DNA of 13,045 nucleotides, from the NCBI GenBank assembly GCA_964608595.1, contig CAZSOU010000067.1:1-13045 (forward strand), written 5' to 3'. How positions within the stretch are numbered: the stretch's first letter is position 1; the number at the start of each line of letters is the position of its first letter. The stretch comes from Oleiagrimonas sp964608595 (GTDB taxonomy: Bacteria > Pseudomonadota > Gammaproteobacteria > Xanthomonadales > Rhodanobacteraceae). The position numbers were made by a program, and so were the translations under genes. The notes beneath the pieces are model-generated. The model saw nothing but the letters and a program-made list of their open reading frames with translations, was not told the DNA's origin and searched no databases. Positions 7,968-13,045 of this stretch are shown here, piece by piece.

Positions 7968-10001
7968 CTAGAACGCGATCTTGAGCCCCAGATTCAAACT
8001 GTTGAGGCGCTCGTTGCTGTCGGCGAAACGGCCGTGATACGCCACCCAGCCGCTGACAGTGTCGCTGAAGTCCGCCGTCAACCCGAGATCGGCGCTGGCC
8101 CAGTTTGCATCGGGGATGAAGCCGGTCAGCGCGAAACTTCCCGGCATGCTTGCCAGGCCGGCGCGCACTTTGCGCGGGTCGGCGCGGTCATCATGGTTCC
8201 ATGCCACGTTGATGTAGGGGTGCAACGTGCTCGCCCCGACGCTCCAGTCTCCCTTGAGCTGCCAACCAAGTGTGCTCACCAGCGCACTGCGCTCCTGATG
8301 ATCGAACCACATGGCCGAGCTGTCGTTGCCCGACTCGGTGTAGCCGTCCACGCGGATGCGCTGCCATTGAATGCGCGCAAACGGACCGGTGCGCACGCTG
8401 TCGGACCCGAACCACCAGCCGCCGTTGATACCGGCCAGCAGCTGGTTGCCGTCGGTCTGGCCCGACTCGGTGCGTTGCAGGGCGCCCAACTGGAAGCGGC
8501 GGTTGATGTCGTTGTAGCTCAACTGGGCGAAGCCGACGTTGGCACCGAGGTAGCCCCCGCCACGATGCCACACGGCGTAACCCGAGCCGATGATCGAATC
8601 GAGCCTGTAGCCGCCGACGCCGACATCGGCGTGGTTGCGGGCCAATCCCAGCGCCGCACCGATATTGACGTGATCGCCGGCGGCGGCGTCCACGCCCAGC
8701 GTGAGGTTGACGTTGTTGCTGTCGGTCTTGGGCGAGTCACCGCTGGCGTCGAAGCTCTGGTGTCCGTAACTGGCGCCGGCAAAGACGCGCGTCGTGCCGC
8801 CGTTGTGGTCGACACGCATCTGGTTGCGGATCATGTCCAGGTGCGCGTTGGCCGCCGCCAGTGGTGCTTCGGCCAGCATGGAAATCTGTCCGGGAGCGTT
8901 CAACTCGGCCATGACGTATTGACCCAGCATGGCGTGCGCGGCCGTGGTCGGGTGCACGCCGTCGGCGAACAGGTGACTCTGATCAGTCCCCGGGGCATAG
9001 GTATAGGGCGCGCCCGAACCTTCCGGTCCGCACTGTACCGAAATCGCCCCGGCCCCGCAGGCCGGATCGGTGACATTGCTGAATCCGAACGCCGACGGAT
9101 CGGCGACGACCTCGTTGAACAGCGCATACACGTTGACCGGAACCACGTTCAGACCCTGATCGGAAAGCTGGTGGATGCCCGCTCCCAGCACGCCGTTGTA
9201 CAGCAGCGACAAACCGCTCAGACCCTGTGCGGCAGCTTCCCCTTGCGCGGCGGCGCTGGGTGTCAGACCAATGTCGGGCAGATTGAAAACCAACACGTAG
9301 TTGGCGCCGGCGGCATGCATTTTGCCGAGCAGTTTCACTTCCTGCTGCGCGGCGGCGGCGATGGCCGCCTGCGCTTGATCCGGGGTTTCCGGGGTGACGC
9401 CAGCCTGGGCTTGTACCTGGGCCACGACCTGCTGCGTGACGACCGGCGTGATCTGTTGCACAAACGCGTCGATGGCCGCGGGATCGTTCGGAATCACGCC
9501 GCCGGCAATGGCACCTTCCACCTGCTGCTGAATGGTCGCCTGAATGATCTGCTGCGCCTGTCCGGCGGCGGCGGTCGCCGTGGCATGGTAGAAAATGTCG
9601 TTGGCGCCGCCCCACATGGTGTAAAGCGTGTGGCCGTCCATGCCGCCGGCGGTGGCGAGATACCCGTTCACCTGATCGGTGATCGTGGGTACCGACGCGG
9701 GGGTTCCAGGCGAATTGGTGACCACGCCCGCGCCTCCGAAGGCGAAATCGGTACCACCGGTCACCGAAGGCGTCAGATTGAACCCGTAATGGTCGGCGAC
9801 ATGCTCGACGGCAACTTCACCGGGATTGGTGGTGAAGCGGCTGGCCTGCTGCGCTCCACCGGCCAGCGAAAGATTGCCGTTGTCGCTGAGGCTGTCGCCG
9901 AATACCACGACCTTGTTGAAGTCGGTCGTTCCCGCTTGCGCGGCAGCACTGAATACGAGTGCGGCGACGATGGCACCACTCAAATGACGCAAACGCAGCA
10001 T
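7968..10001 (-). CDS. GDSL/SGNH esterase autotransporter (type Va)
   Basis: A 677-residue autotransporter esterase. The signal peptide is residues 1-23 (cleavage after AQA). The passenger is a GDSL/SGNH hydrolase: block I FGDSLSDNGN with nucleophile Ser37, block II around TDFAFGGAG, block III GGAND (131-135) and block V DGVHP with Asp347 and His350. All catalytic elements are present. Residues from about 405 to the C-terminus form the translocating barrel, with alternating aromatic strands ending in LGLKIAF. The family (EstA of Pseudomonas, ApeE of Salmonella) hydrolyses short-chain or lipid esters at the cell surface. An Ala/Gln-rich helical stretch at about 140-222 separates blocks III and V. 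The start at 10001 is preferred because GGGGAG precedes it by 6 bases (10008-10013) and the signal peptide begins there; an upstream start at 10043 adds 14 residues without a ribosome site. Substrate and true surface release are not readable. Confidence 0.93.
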   Translation of the reverse strand: MLRLRHLSGAIVAALVFSAAAQAGTTDFNKVVVFGDSLSDNGNLSLAGGAQQASRFTTNPGEVAVEHVADHYGFNLTPSVTGGTDFAFGGAGVVTNSPGTPASVPTITDQVNGYLATAGGMDGHTLYTMWGGANDIFYHATATAAAGQAQQIIQATIQQQVEGAIAGGVIPNDPAAIDAFVQQITPVVTQQVVAQVQAQAGVTPETPDQAQAAIAAAAQQEVKLLGKMHAAGANYVLVFNLPDIGLTPSAAAQGEAAAQGLSGLSLLYNGVLGAGIHQLSDQGLNVVPVNVYALFNEVVADPSAFGFSNVTDPACGAGAISVQCGPEGSGAPYTYAPGTDQSHLFADGVHPTTAAHAMLGQYVMAELNAPGQISMLAEAPLAAANAHLDMIRNQMRVDHNGGTTRVFAGASYGHQSFDASGDSPKTDSNNVNLTLGVDAAAGDHVNIGAALGLARNHADVGVGGYRLDSIIGSGYAVWHRGGGYLGANVGFAQLSYNDINRRFQLGALQRTESGQTDGNQLLAGINGGWWFGSDSVRTGPFARIQWQRIRVDGYTESGNDSSAMWFDHQERSALVSTLGWQLKGDWSVGASTLHPYINVAWNHDDRADPRKVRAGLASMPGSFALTGFIPDANWASADLGLTADFSDTVSGWVAYHGRFADSNERLNSLNLGLKIAF

Positions 10002-10066
10002 GGGTTTCTCCCCGGTCGAATACTGCATGCCACCATAAACCAATCCATACGCAAGCGCACGTTGTA

Positions 10067-10093
10067 TTGATCACGGTCCGGGGACCGGATCAA
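10067..10093. promoter_or_regulatory. Inverted repeat upstream of the autotransporter gene
   Basis: TTGATC-A-CGGTCC on the left mirrors GGACCG-GATCAA on the right around a central GG: 12-bp arms with one unpaired A. It lies 66 bases upstream of the autotransporter start and about 64 bases past the permease stop. No T-tract follows on the minus strand, so it is a poor intrinsic terminator. An operator or promoter-proximal binding site for the esterase gene is possible; no regulator can be named. Confidence 0.35.
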
Positions 10094-10119
10094 AACCGGA
10101 CGCGGAACGACGCGCTTGT

Positions 10120-10150
10120 GCCGTCGCGGGGTGATGAAACCAGCGACGGC
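10120..10150 (-). terminator. Weak hairpin after the permease gene
   Basis: GCCGTCGC (10120-10127) and GCGACGGC (10143-10150) form a perfect 8-bp stem with a 15-base loop, directly downstream of the permease stop codon on the minus strand. There is no U-tract, so it is more likely an mRNA end stabiliser or part of a Rho-dependent end than a true intrinsic terminator. Confidence 0.3.
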
Positions 10151-10156
10151 AGGAGG

Positions 10157-11503
10157 TCAATCGACGCTGTCACGGCGCCGTTGCCAATGAATCCACAGAA
10201 AATACAGCGGCAAACCGACCAACGTGATGAGAATGCTCGTCCCCGTCGACCAGGGCTGCTGCCATAACGAATTGCCGACCACGACGATTGTTGCCAACAC
10301 GAAAAGCGCGGGAACCACCGGGTAGCCCCAGGCTCGGTAGCGGCGTGGAAAATCGGGTCGCTTGCGTCGCAGGATGAAAATGCCGATCACCGCCAACGCC
10401 AGGAATGGCCAGATTCCCAGCACGTAAGCGGCGGCCAGTTGCATGAAGGTGCGCAGCAGCACGTAGATCACCGCCAGCACCACGATGAAACCGATGGCCA
10501 CATACGGCGTTTCGTACTTCGGGTGCACCTTGCCGACGGTCTTGAAGAACAAGCCGTCGTCGGCCATCGCATAAAACACGCGCGGGCTGGACAGGATGCT
10601 GCCGTTGAGCGTGCCGAACACCGACAGCATCACCAGTGCGCCCACGAACGACACGCCGGCGCGGCCCAGCACCGCGTCGGCGGCATCGGTGGCGACCGCC
10701 TTGGAGGCGGCCAGATCCGGAATGCTCAGCGCGCGCAGATACGCCGTGTTGATCAGCAGGTACACAAGGATGATCACCACCACGCCGCCGACCAGCGCCA
10801 ACGGCAGATTGCGTTGCGGATTGCGCATTTCACCCGACAGCGTGGTCAGGTTTTCCCAGCCGTCATACGCCCACAACACGGCCACCAGCCCCAATCCGAT
10901 ACCCGACCATTGCGCCGCGCCCATCGGCTCGCTGGTCAACGGGTTGTTCTCGCCGCCGGGAGCCAGAAAAAAAATCGCCAGCGACAGCCCGATGATGGCC
11001 AGCACCTTGGTGGCAGCCGACAAATTCTGGATCGCCGCACCGATCTTCACCGAGCGCACGTTGGCGGCGGCCACGACCACGATCAATACGGCCGCGATGA
11101 TGTGGGTGGCCGTGTTGGAAAGCGGCACGAAAAACGCCAGATACTGCGAAAACATCAGACTTTGCGCGGCCCACGAGATCGGGGTGGTCAACAGCCACAT
11201 CCAGCCGAACAAAAACGCCAACGGTCGGCCGTAGGCCTCCCGCAAGTAAACGTAGGGGCCGCCGGCCTCGGGAAACATCGTCGCCAGCTCGGCGATCGAC
11301 AAGGCGCCGAACAAGGCCACCAGTCCGCCCAGGATCCAGACCAGGGCAATGCCGGTGAGATTGCCGGCCTGCCCGGCGATCGGCGCGGGCACCTGGAAAA
11401 TGCCGCTGCCGATGATGATGCCGACCACCACCGCCATGCCGGTGAAAAGGCCCAGTCGTCGAGGAAGTTCGCGGCGCGTGTCGGAAATGGTCGGTGTGTT
11501 CAT
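10157..11503 (-). CDS. APC-superfamily amino acid permease (LAT/SLC7-like)
   Basis: A 448-residue inner-membrane transporter with about 12 hydrophobic segments and little else. TM1 has the substrate-backbone-binding motif VVVGIIIGSGIFQVP (GSG at 32-34). The TM2-3 region shows FPEAGGPYVYLREAYGRPLAF. TM6 and the following loop read WAYDGWENLTTLSGEMRNPQRNLP in two pieces (211-222 and 223-234), typical of the L-type amino acid transporter branch and of bacterial exchangers such as SteT. NGSILSSPRVFYAMADDGLFF lies in the second half and RRYRAWGYPVVPALF near the end. The exact amino acid substrate, and exchange versus symport, cannot be told. The start at 11503 is chosen because an upstream extension of 44 residues falls in a palindromic repeat (11523-11673) and does not look like transporter sequence; the ribosome site (TAGG about 10 bases upstream) is weak. 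It is divergent from the sirtuin gene. Confidence 0.9.
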   Translation of the reverse strand: MNTPTISDTRRELPRRLGLFTGMAVVVGIIIGSGIFQVPAPIAGQAGNLTGIALVWILGGLVALFGALSIAELATMFPEAGGPYVYLREAYGRPLAFLFGWMWLLTTPISWAAQSLMFSQYLAFFVPLSNTATHIIAAVLIVVVAAANVRSVKIGAAIQNLSAATKVLAIIGLSLAIFFLAPGGENNPLTSEPMGAAQWSGIGLGLVAVLWAYDGWENLTTLSGEMRNPQRNLPLALVGGVVVIILVYLLINTAYLRALSIPDLAASKAVATDAADAVLGRAGVSFVGALVMLSVFGTLNGSILSSPRVFYAMADDGLFFKTVGKVHPKYETPYVAIGFIVVLAVIYVLLRTFMQLAAAYVLGIWPFLALAVIGIFILRRKRPDFPRRYRAWGYPVVPALFVLATIVVVGNSLWQQPWSTGTSILITLVGLPLYFLWIHWQRRRDSVD

Positions 11504-11522
11504 GACACTGCAGCCTAGGAGC

Positions 11523-11673
11523 CTGGACGGTAGAAACACAAGCGGCTGCGGCTTCGCTGTTTTGGCCAGCTTTCCCGCCCATTTTCGTTGAATAGCTACG
11601 GCTATTCGCCTCAAATGGCCGAAAATCTGACTCAAAACTGCTTTGCCTCGCTCGCATGGTTTCTACCGCCCAG
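11523..11673. repeat. 151-bp imperfect palindrome filling the divergent intergenic region
   Basis: The centre is GAATAGC-TACG-GCTATTC (11590-11607), a perfect 7-bp stem with a tetraloop. The outer ends are CTGGACGGTAGAAAC (11523-11537) and GTTTCTACCGCCCAG (11659-11673), 14 of 15 bases complementary. In between, CCATTT, CAG and GTTTTG blocks on the left have complements at matching distance on the right, with small gaps and mismatches. The whole could fold into one long hairpin or cruciform. It has no coding content and resembles a MITE or a large REP-type element. It sits between the starts of the permease (-) and sirtuin (+) genes, so it may carry or insulate their promoters. Confidence 0.7.
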
Positions 11674-11700
11674 ATTCCCGGCACCCGGCCGGCGGCGCGT

Positions 11701-11706
11701 TATAGT
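11701..11706 (+). promoter_or_regulatory. Candidate -10 element of the sirtuin gene
   Basis: TATAGT matches five of six positions of TATAAT and lies just right of the palindrome. Standard spacing would place transcription start near 11713, only about 3 bases before the ATG at 11716 and 12 before the ATG at 11725. No good -35 is visible at 16-18 bases upstream. Confidence 0.4.
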
Positions 11707-11715
11707 GCCGAACAG

Positions 11716-12579
11716 ATGGTCGATATGCCCACACATCATTCGAGCCTGCAGGCCGGTCAACCGCCCGATCTGGCGACATGGTTGCGGGCCCGTGCGCCGG
11801 TGGCCGTGATCACCGGCGCCGGCGTCAGCACCGCCTCGGGCATTCCCGATTACAGGGATGGCGAGGGCCGGTGGAAACGGAGCCGGCAACCGGTGACGCA
11901 TCAGCAATTCATCGGCAGCCCGGCCGTGCGGCGCCGTTACTGGGCCCGCAGTTACGCCGGTTGGCGTCATTTTGTCGACGCGCGGCCCAACGCGGCTCAC
12001 ACGGCCCTGGCGACGCTGGAACAGCGTGATCTGATTGCCGGTCTGGTGACGCAGAATGTCGATGGCCTGCATCAACGCGCCGGCAGCCGGCATGTCGTTG
12101 ACCTGCATGGACGGCTGGACAGGGTGATCTGCCTGCGGTGCGGCACCCGTTACAAACGCGAGTGGTTGCAACAACGCCTCGCGGCCCTGAACCCGGGCTG
12201 GGCCGATCATGCCGAGCGCATCGCACCCGACGGCGATGCCGACATCGATGATGTCGATTTCAGCACGTTCGATGTGCCCGATTGCCCGCGCTGCGGCGGC
12301 ATGTTGAAGCCGGATGTGGTGTTTTTCGGTGGCTCCGTGCCGATGACGGTACGCGATGCGGCCATGCGAATCATGATGGAGGCACCCGGCGTGCTGGTCG
12401 TCGGGTCGTCCTTGATGGTCTGGTCGGGCTTTCGCCTGGTGCGTGCCGCCAGCCGGAATGGCGCCTCGATTGCTGCCATCAACCGCGGCCGGACCCGCGC
12501 CGATGATCTTCTGACGATCAAATGCAACGGCGACGTGGGTGCCATCCTGTACCGCCTGCTCGACACCATCCAACCGTAG
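11716..12579 (+). CDS. Class II (SIRT4-like) sirtuin, NAD-dependent protein deacylase
   Basis: A 287-residue Sir2-family enzyme expected to remove acyl groups from lysines using NAD+ in the cytoplasm, giving nicotinamide and O-acyl-ADP-ribose. Visible: NAD-binding ITGAGVSTASGIPDYRD (about 32-48), TQNVDGLHQRAGS (112-124) with the catalytic-pocket Asn and Asp, catalytic His131 in LHG, a zinc site of two CxxC pairs (Cys139/142 and Cys190/193), FFGGSVP and GSSLMVWSGF. PDYRD followed by EGRWKR and the long spacer between the CxxC pairs mark class II rather than the CobB-type class III, which has Tyr and Arg acyl-recognition residues. All key residues are intact. The start is uncertain among 11656, 11716 and 11725; 11656 falls inside the palindrome and is disfavoured, and none has a clear ribosome site. 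No partner gene suggests a defence role. It is probably monocistronic. Confidence 0.9.
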   Translation: MVDMPTHHSSLQAGQPPDLATWLRARAPVAVITGAGVSTASGIPDYRDGEGRWKRSRQPVTHQQFIGSPAVRRRYWARSYAGWRHFVDARPNAAHTALATLEQRDLIAGLVTQNVDGLHQRAGSRHVVDLHGRLDRVICLRCGTRYKREWLQQRLAALNPGWADHAERIAPDGDADIDDVDFSTFDVPDCPRCGGMLKPDVVFFGGSVPMTVRDAAMRIMMEAPGVLVVGSSLMVWSGFRLVRAASRNGASIAAINRGRTRADDLLTIKCNGDVGAILYRLLDTIQP

Positions 12580-12611
12580 CCAACTTCGAAAAACCGCGGA
12601 TCATCGGAGTG

Positions 12612-12687
12612 TCCTGTGGGAGGGGCCGGTGGCCCCGACAGGATGTATCGCAAGATCCGTCGGAGCCACCGGCCCCTCCCACAAGGA
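12612..12687. repeat. REP-type inverted pair between converging genes
   Basis: TGTGGGAGGGGCCGGTGGC (from 12615) is mirrored by GCCACCGGCCCCTCCCACA (ending 12683). With flanks, the arms are 12612-12639 and 12659-12687, differing by one mismatch and a one-base gap, around a 19-base spacer. The TGTGGGAGGGGCC...CGAC pattern is the type of REP sequence found in Pseudomonas and Xanthomonadales, here as a head-to-head pair (BIME-like). It sits 32 bases past the sirtuin stop and 117 bases short of the tex stop. The RNA hairpin could protect or end both transcripts. No REP-associated transposase gene is in the window. Confidence 0.8.
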
Positions 12688-12803
12688 TAGCTCCAGGGTG
12701 CAACGGTTTTGCGAGGCTCCCCGTAGGGGCGTATCGCATGCGCGACAACCGTATGCCCCGCTGAGACGCCGGGAAACCTGCATTATCGCGTACGAGACGG
12801 AGC

Positions 12804-13045
12804 TCAATCGCGCCGCGCACGCGCAAAGGCGTCCGCCAATGCGCCACCGGTCGCCGGTCCGTTGGCCGGCTTGGGCCGGGCCCGCTGTGGCCGATGCCCA
12901 CGCGGTGCGTCGCGTTGCGTCTGGCTGGCGCGGCTTTCGCCGGGTACGTCGTCCAGACGCATGGAAAGCGCAATGCGCTGGCGCTTCAAATCCACGTCCA
13001 TCACCTTGACCTTGACGATGTCGCCGGCCTTGACCACGTCGCGCG
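12804..13045 (-). CDS. tex: Transcription accessory protein Tex, C-terminal end
   Basis: This is the last 79 or so codons of a leftward gene whose start lies beyond the right edge. The readable sequence DVVKAGDIVKVKVMDVDLKR followed by QRIALSMRLDD is the end of an S1 RNA-binding domain, and it matches the C-terminus of Tex/YhgF as I remember it. A basic, Arg/Pro-rich tail follows and ends GGALADAFARARRD, also a common Tex ending. Tex is a multi-domain nucleic-acid-binding protein linked to transcription and stress or toxin expression. Another S1-domain protein, such as polynucleotide phosphorylase or ribosomal protein S1, is less likely because of the MRLDD ending and the ALADAFARAR tail. Stop TGA is at 12804-12806 (reverse). 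It converges on the sirtuin gene with the REP pair between. Confidence 0.85.
   Translation of the reverse strand, partial: RDVVKAGDIVKVKVMDVDLKRQRIALSMRLDDVPGESRASQTQRDAPRGHRPQRARPKPANGPATGGALADAFARARRD

Noticed and set aside
7782..10070. Long open frame (762 codons) antisense to the GDSL autotransporter
   Set aside because: It is a shadow frame. The opposite strand has a full catalytic motif set and a barrel; this one has no recognisable motifs and runs through the terminator-proximal and promoter regions.
11504..11635. 44-residue upstream extension of the permease
   Set aside because: The DNA belongs to the palindromic element at 11523-11673, and the translation does not resemble transporter N-termini.
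11716..12579. Sirtuin as part of an anti-phage defence system
   Set aside because: Defence SIR2 proteins are NAD-depleting domains fused to or paired with sensors (for example Thoeris, DSR or short Argonautes). This is a stand-alone class II deacylase with an intact zinc site and no partner genes.
12688..12803. Possible small gene between the REP pair and tex
   Set aside because: The short frames here overlap the REP arms or antisense tex and have no coding features; the gap appears empty.

Overview
The window (13,045 bases, clearly GC-rich) looks like chromosomal DNA of a gammaproteobacterium of the Xanthomonadales, most likely Rhodanobacteraceae or a close relative. This rests on the remembered resemblance of the GlyQ/GlyS, Oar-like TonB-dependent receptor, class II sirtuin and Tex proteins to that group, and on REP-like palindromes of a kind common there. 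No search was run, so the assignment is an inference. Protein coding fills most of the window and there is no prophage, plasmid, CRISPR or integron signature.

Layout. Bases 1-2784 (+): the 3' end of glyQ and complete glyS, overlapping by 8 bases (the glyS ATG lies inside the glyQ end), encoding the two subunits of bacterial glycyl-tRNA synthetase. Bases 2785-3230: intergenic DNA with a probable promoter (A/T-rich upstream tract plus TTGACA) and a foldable leader. Bases 3231-6329 (+): a 1,032-residue Oar-like TonB-dependent outer-membrane receptor, closed by a strong terminator at 6363-6391. Bases 6691-7557 (+): a lipoprotein with a YbaY/YscW-like domain and an unrecognised C-terminal half. 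A 143-bp element with terminal inverted repeats begins on the base after its stop codon, followed by a 16-bp-stem bidirectional terminator at 7723-7758. Bases 7968-10001 (-): a GDSL/SGNH esterase autotransporter. Bases 10157-11503 (-): a 12-helix APC-superfamily amino acid permease. Bases 11504-11715: a divergent intergenic region, most of it one 151-bp imperfect palindrome. Bases 11716-12579 (+): a class II (SIRT4-like) sirtuin. A REP-type inverted pair (12612-12687) separates it from the converging 3' end of tex (12804 to the right edge, -).

Functionally this is a set of largely independent housekeeping and envelope genes: translation (GlyQS), outer-membrane uptake (receptor), an envelope lipoprotein, a surface-displayed esterase, amino acid transport, NAD-dependent protein deacylation and RNA-associated Tex. 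I see no dedicated multi-gene system such as a defence island or biosynthetic cluster. The unusual content is the repeat ecology. Four different palindromic elements occupy gene boundaries. One family, present in both arms of the 143-bp element, also appears to have inserted in frame into the start of glyS, giving that essential enzyme an unusual N-terminal extension. A second, low-complexity insertion lies deeper in glyS.
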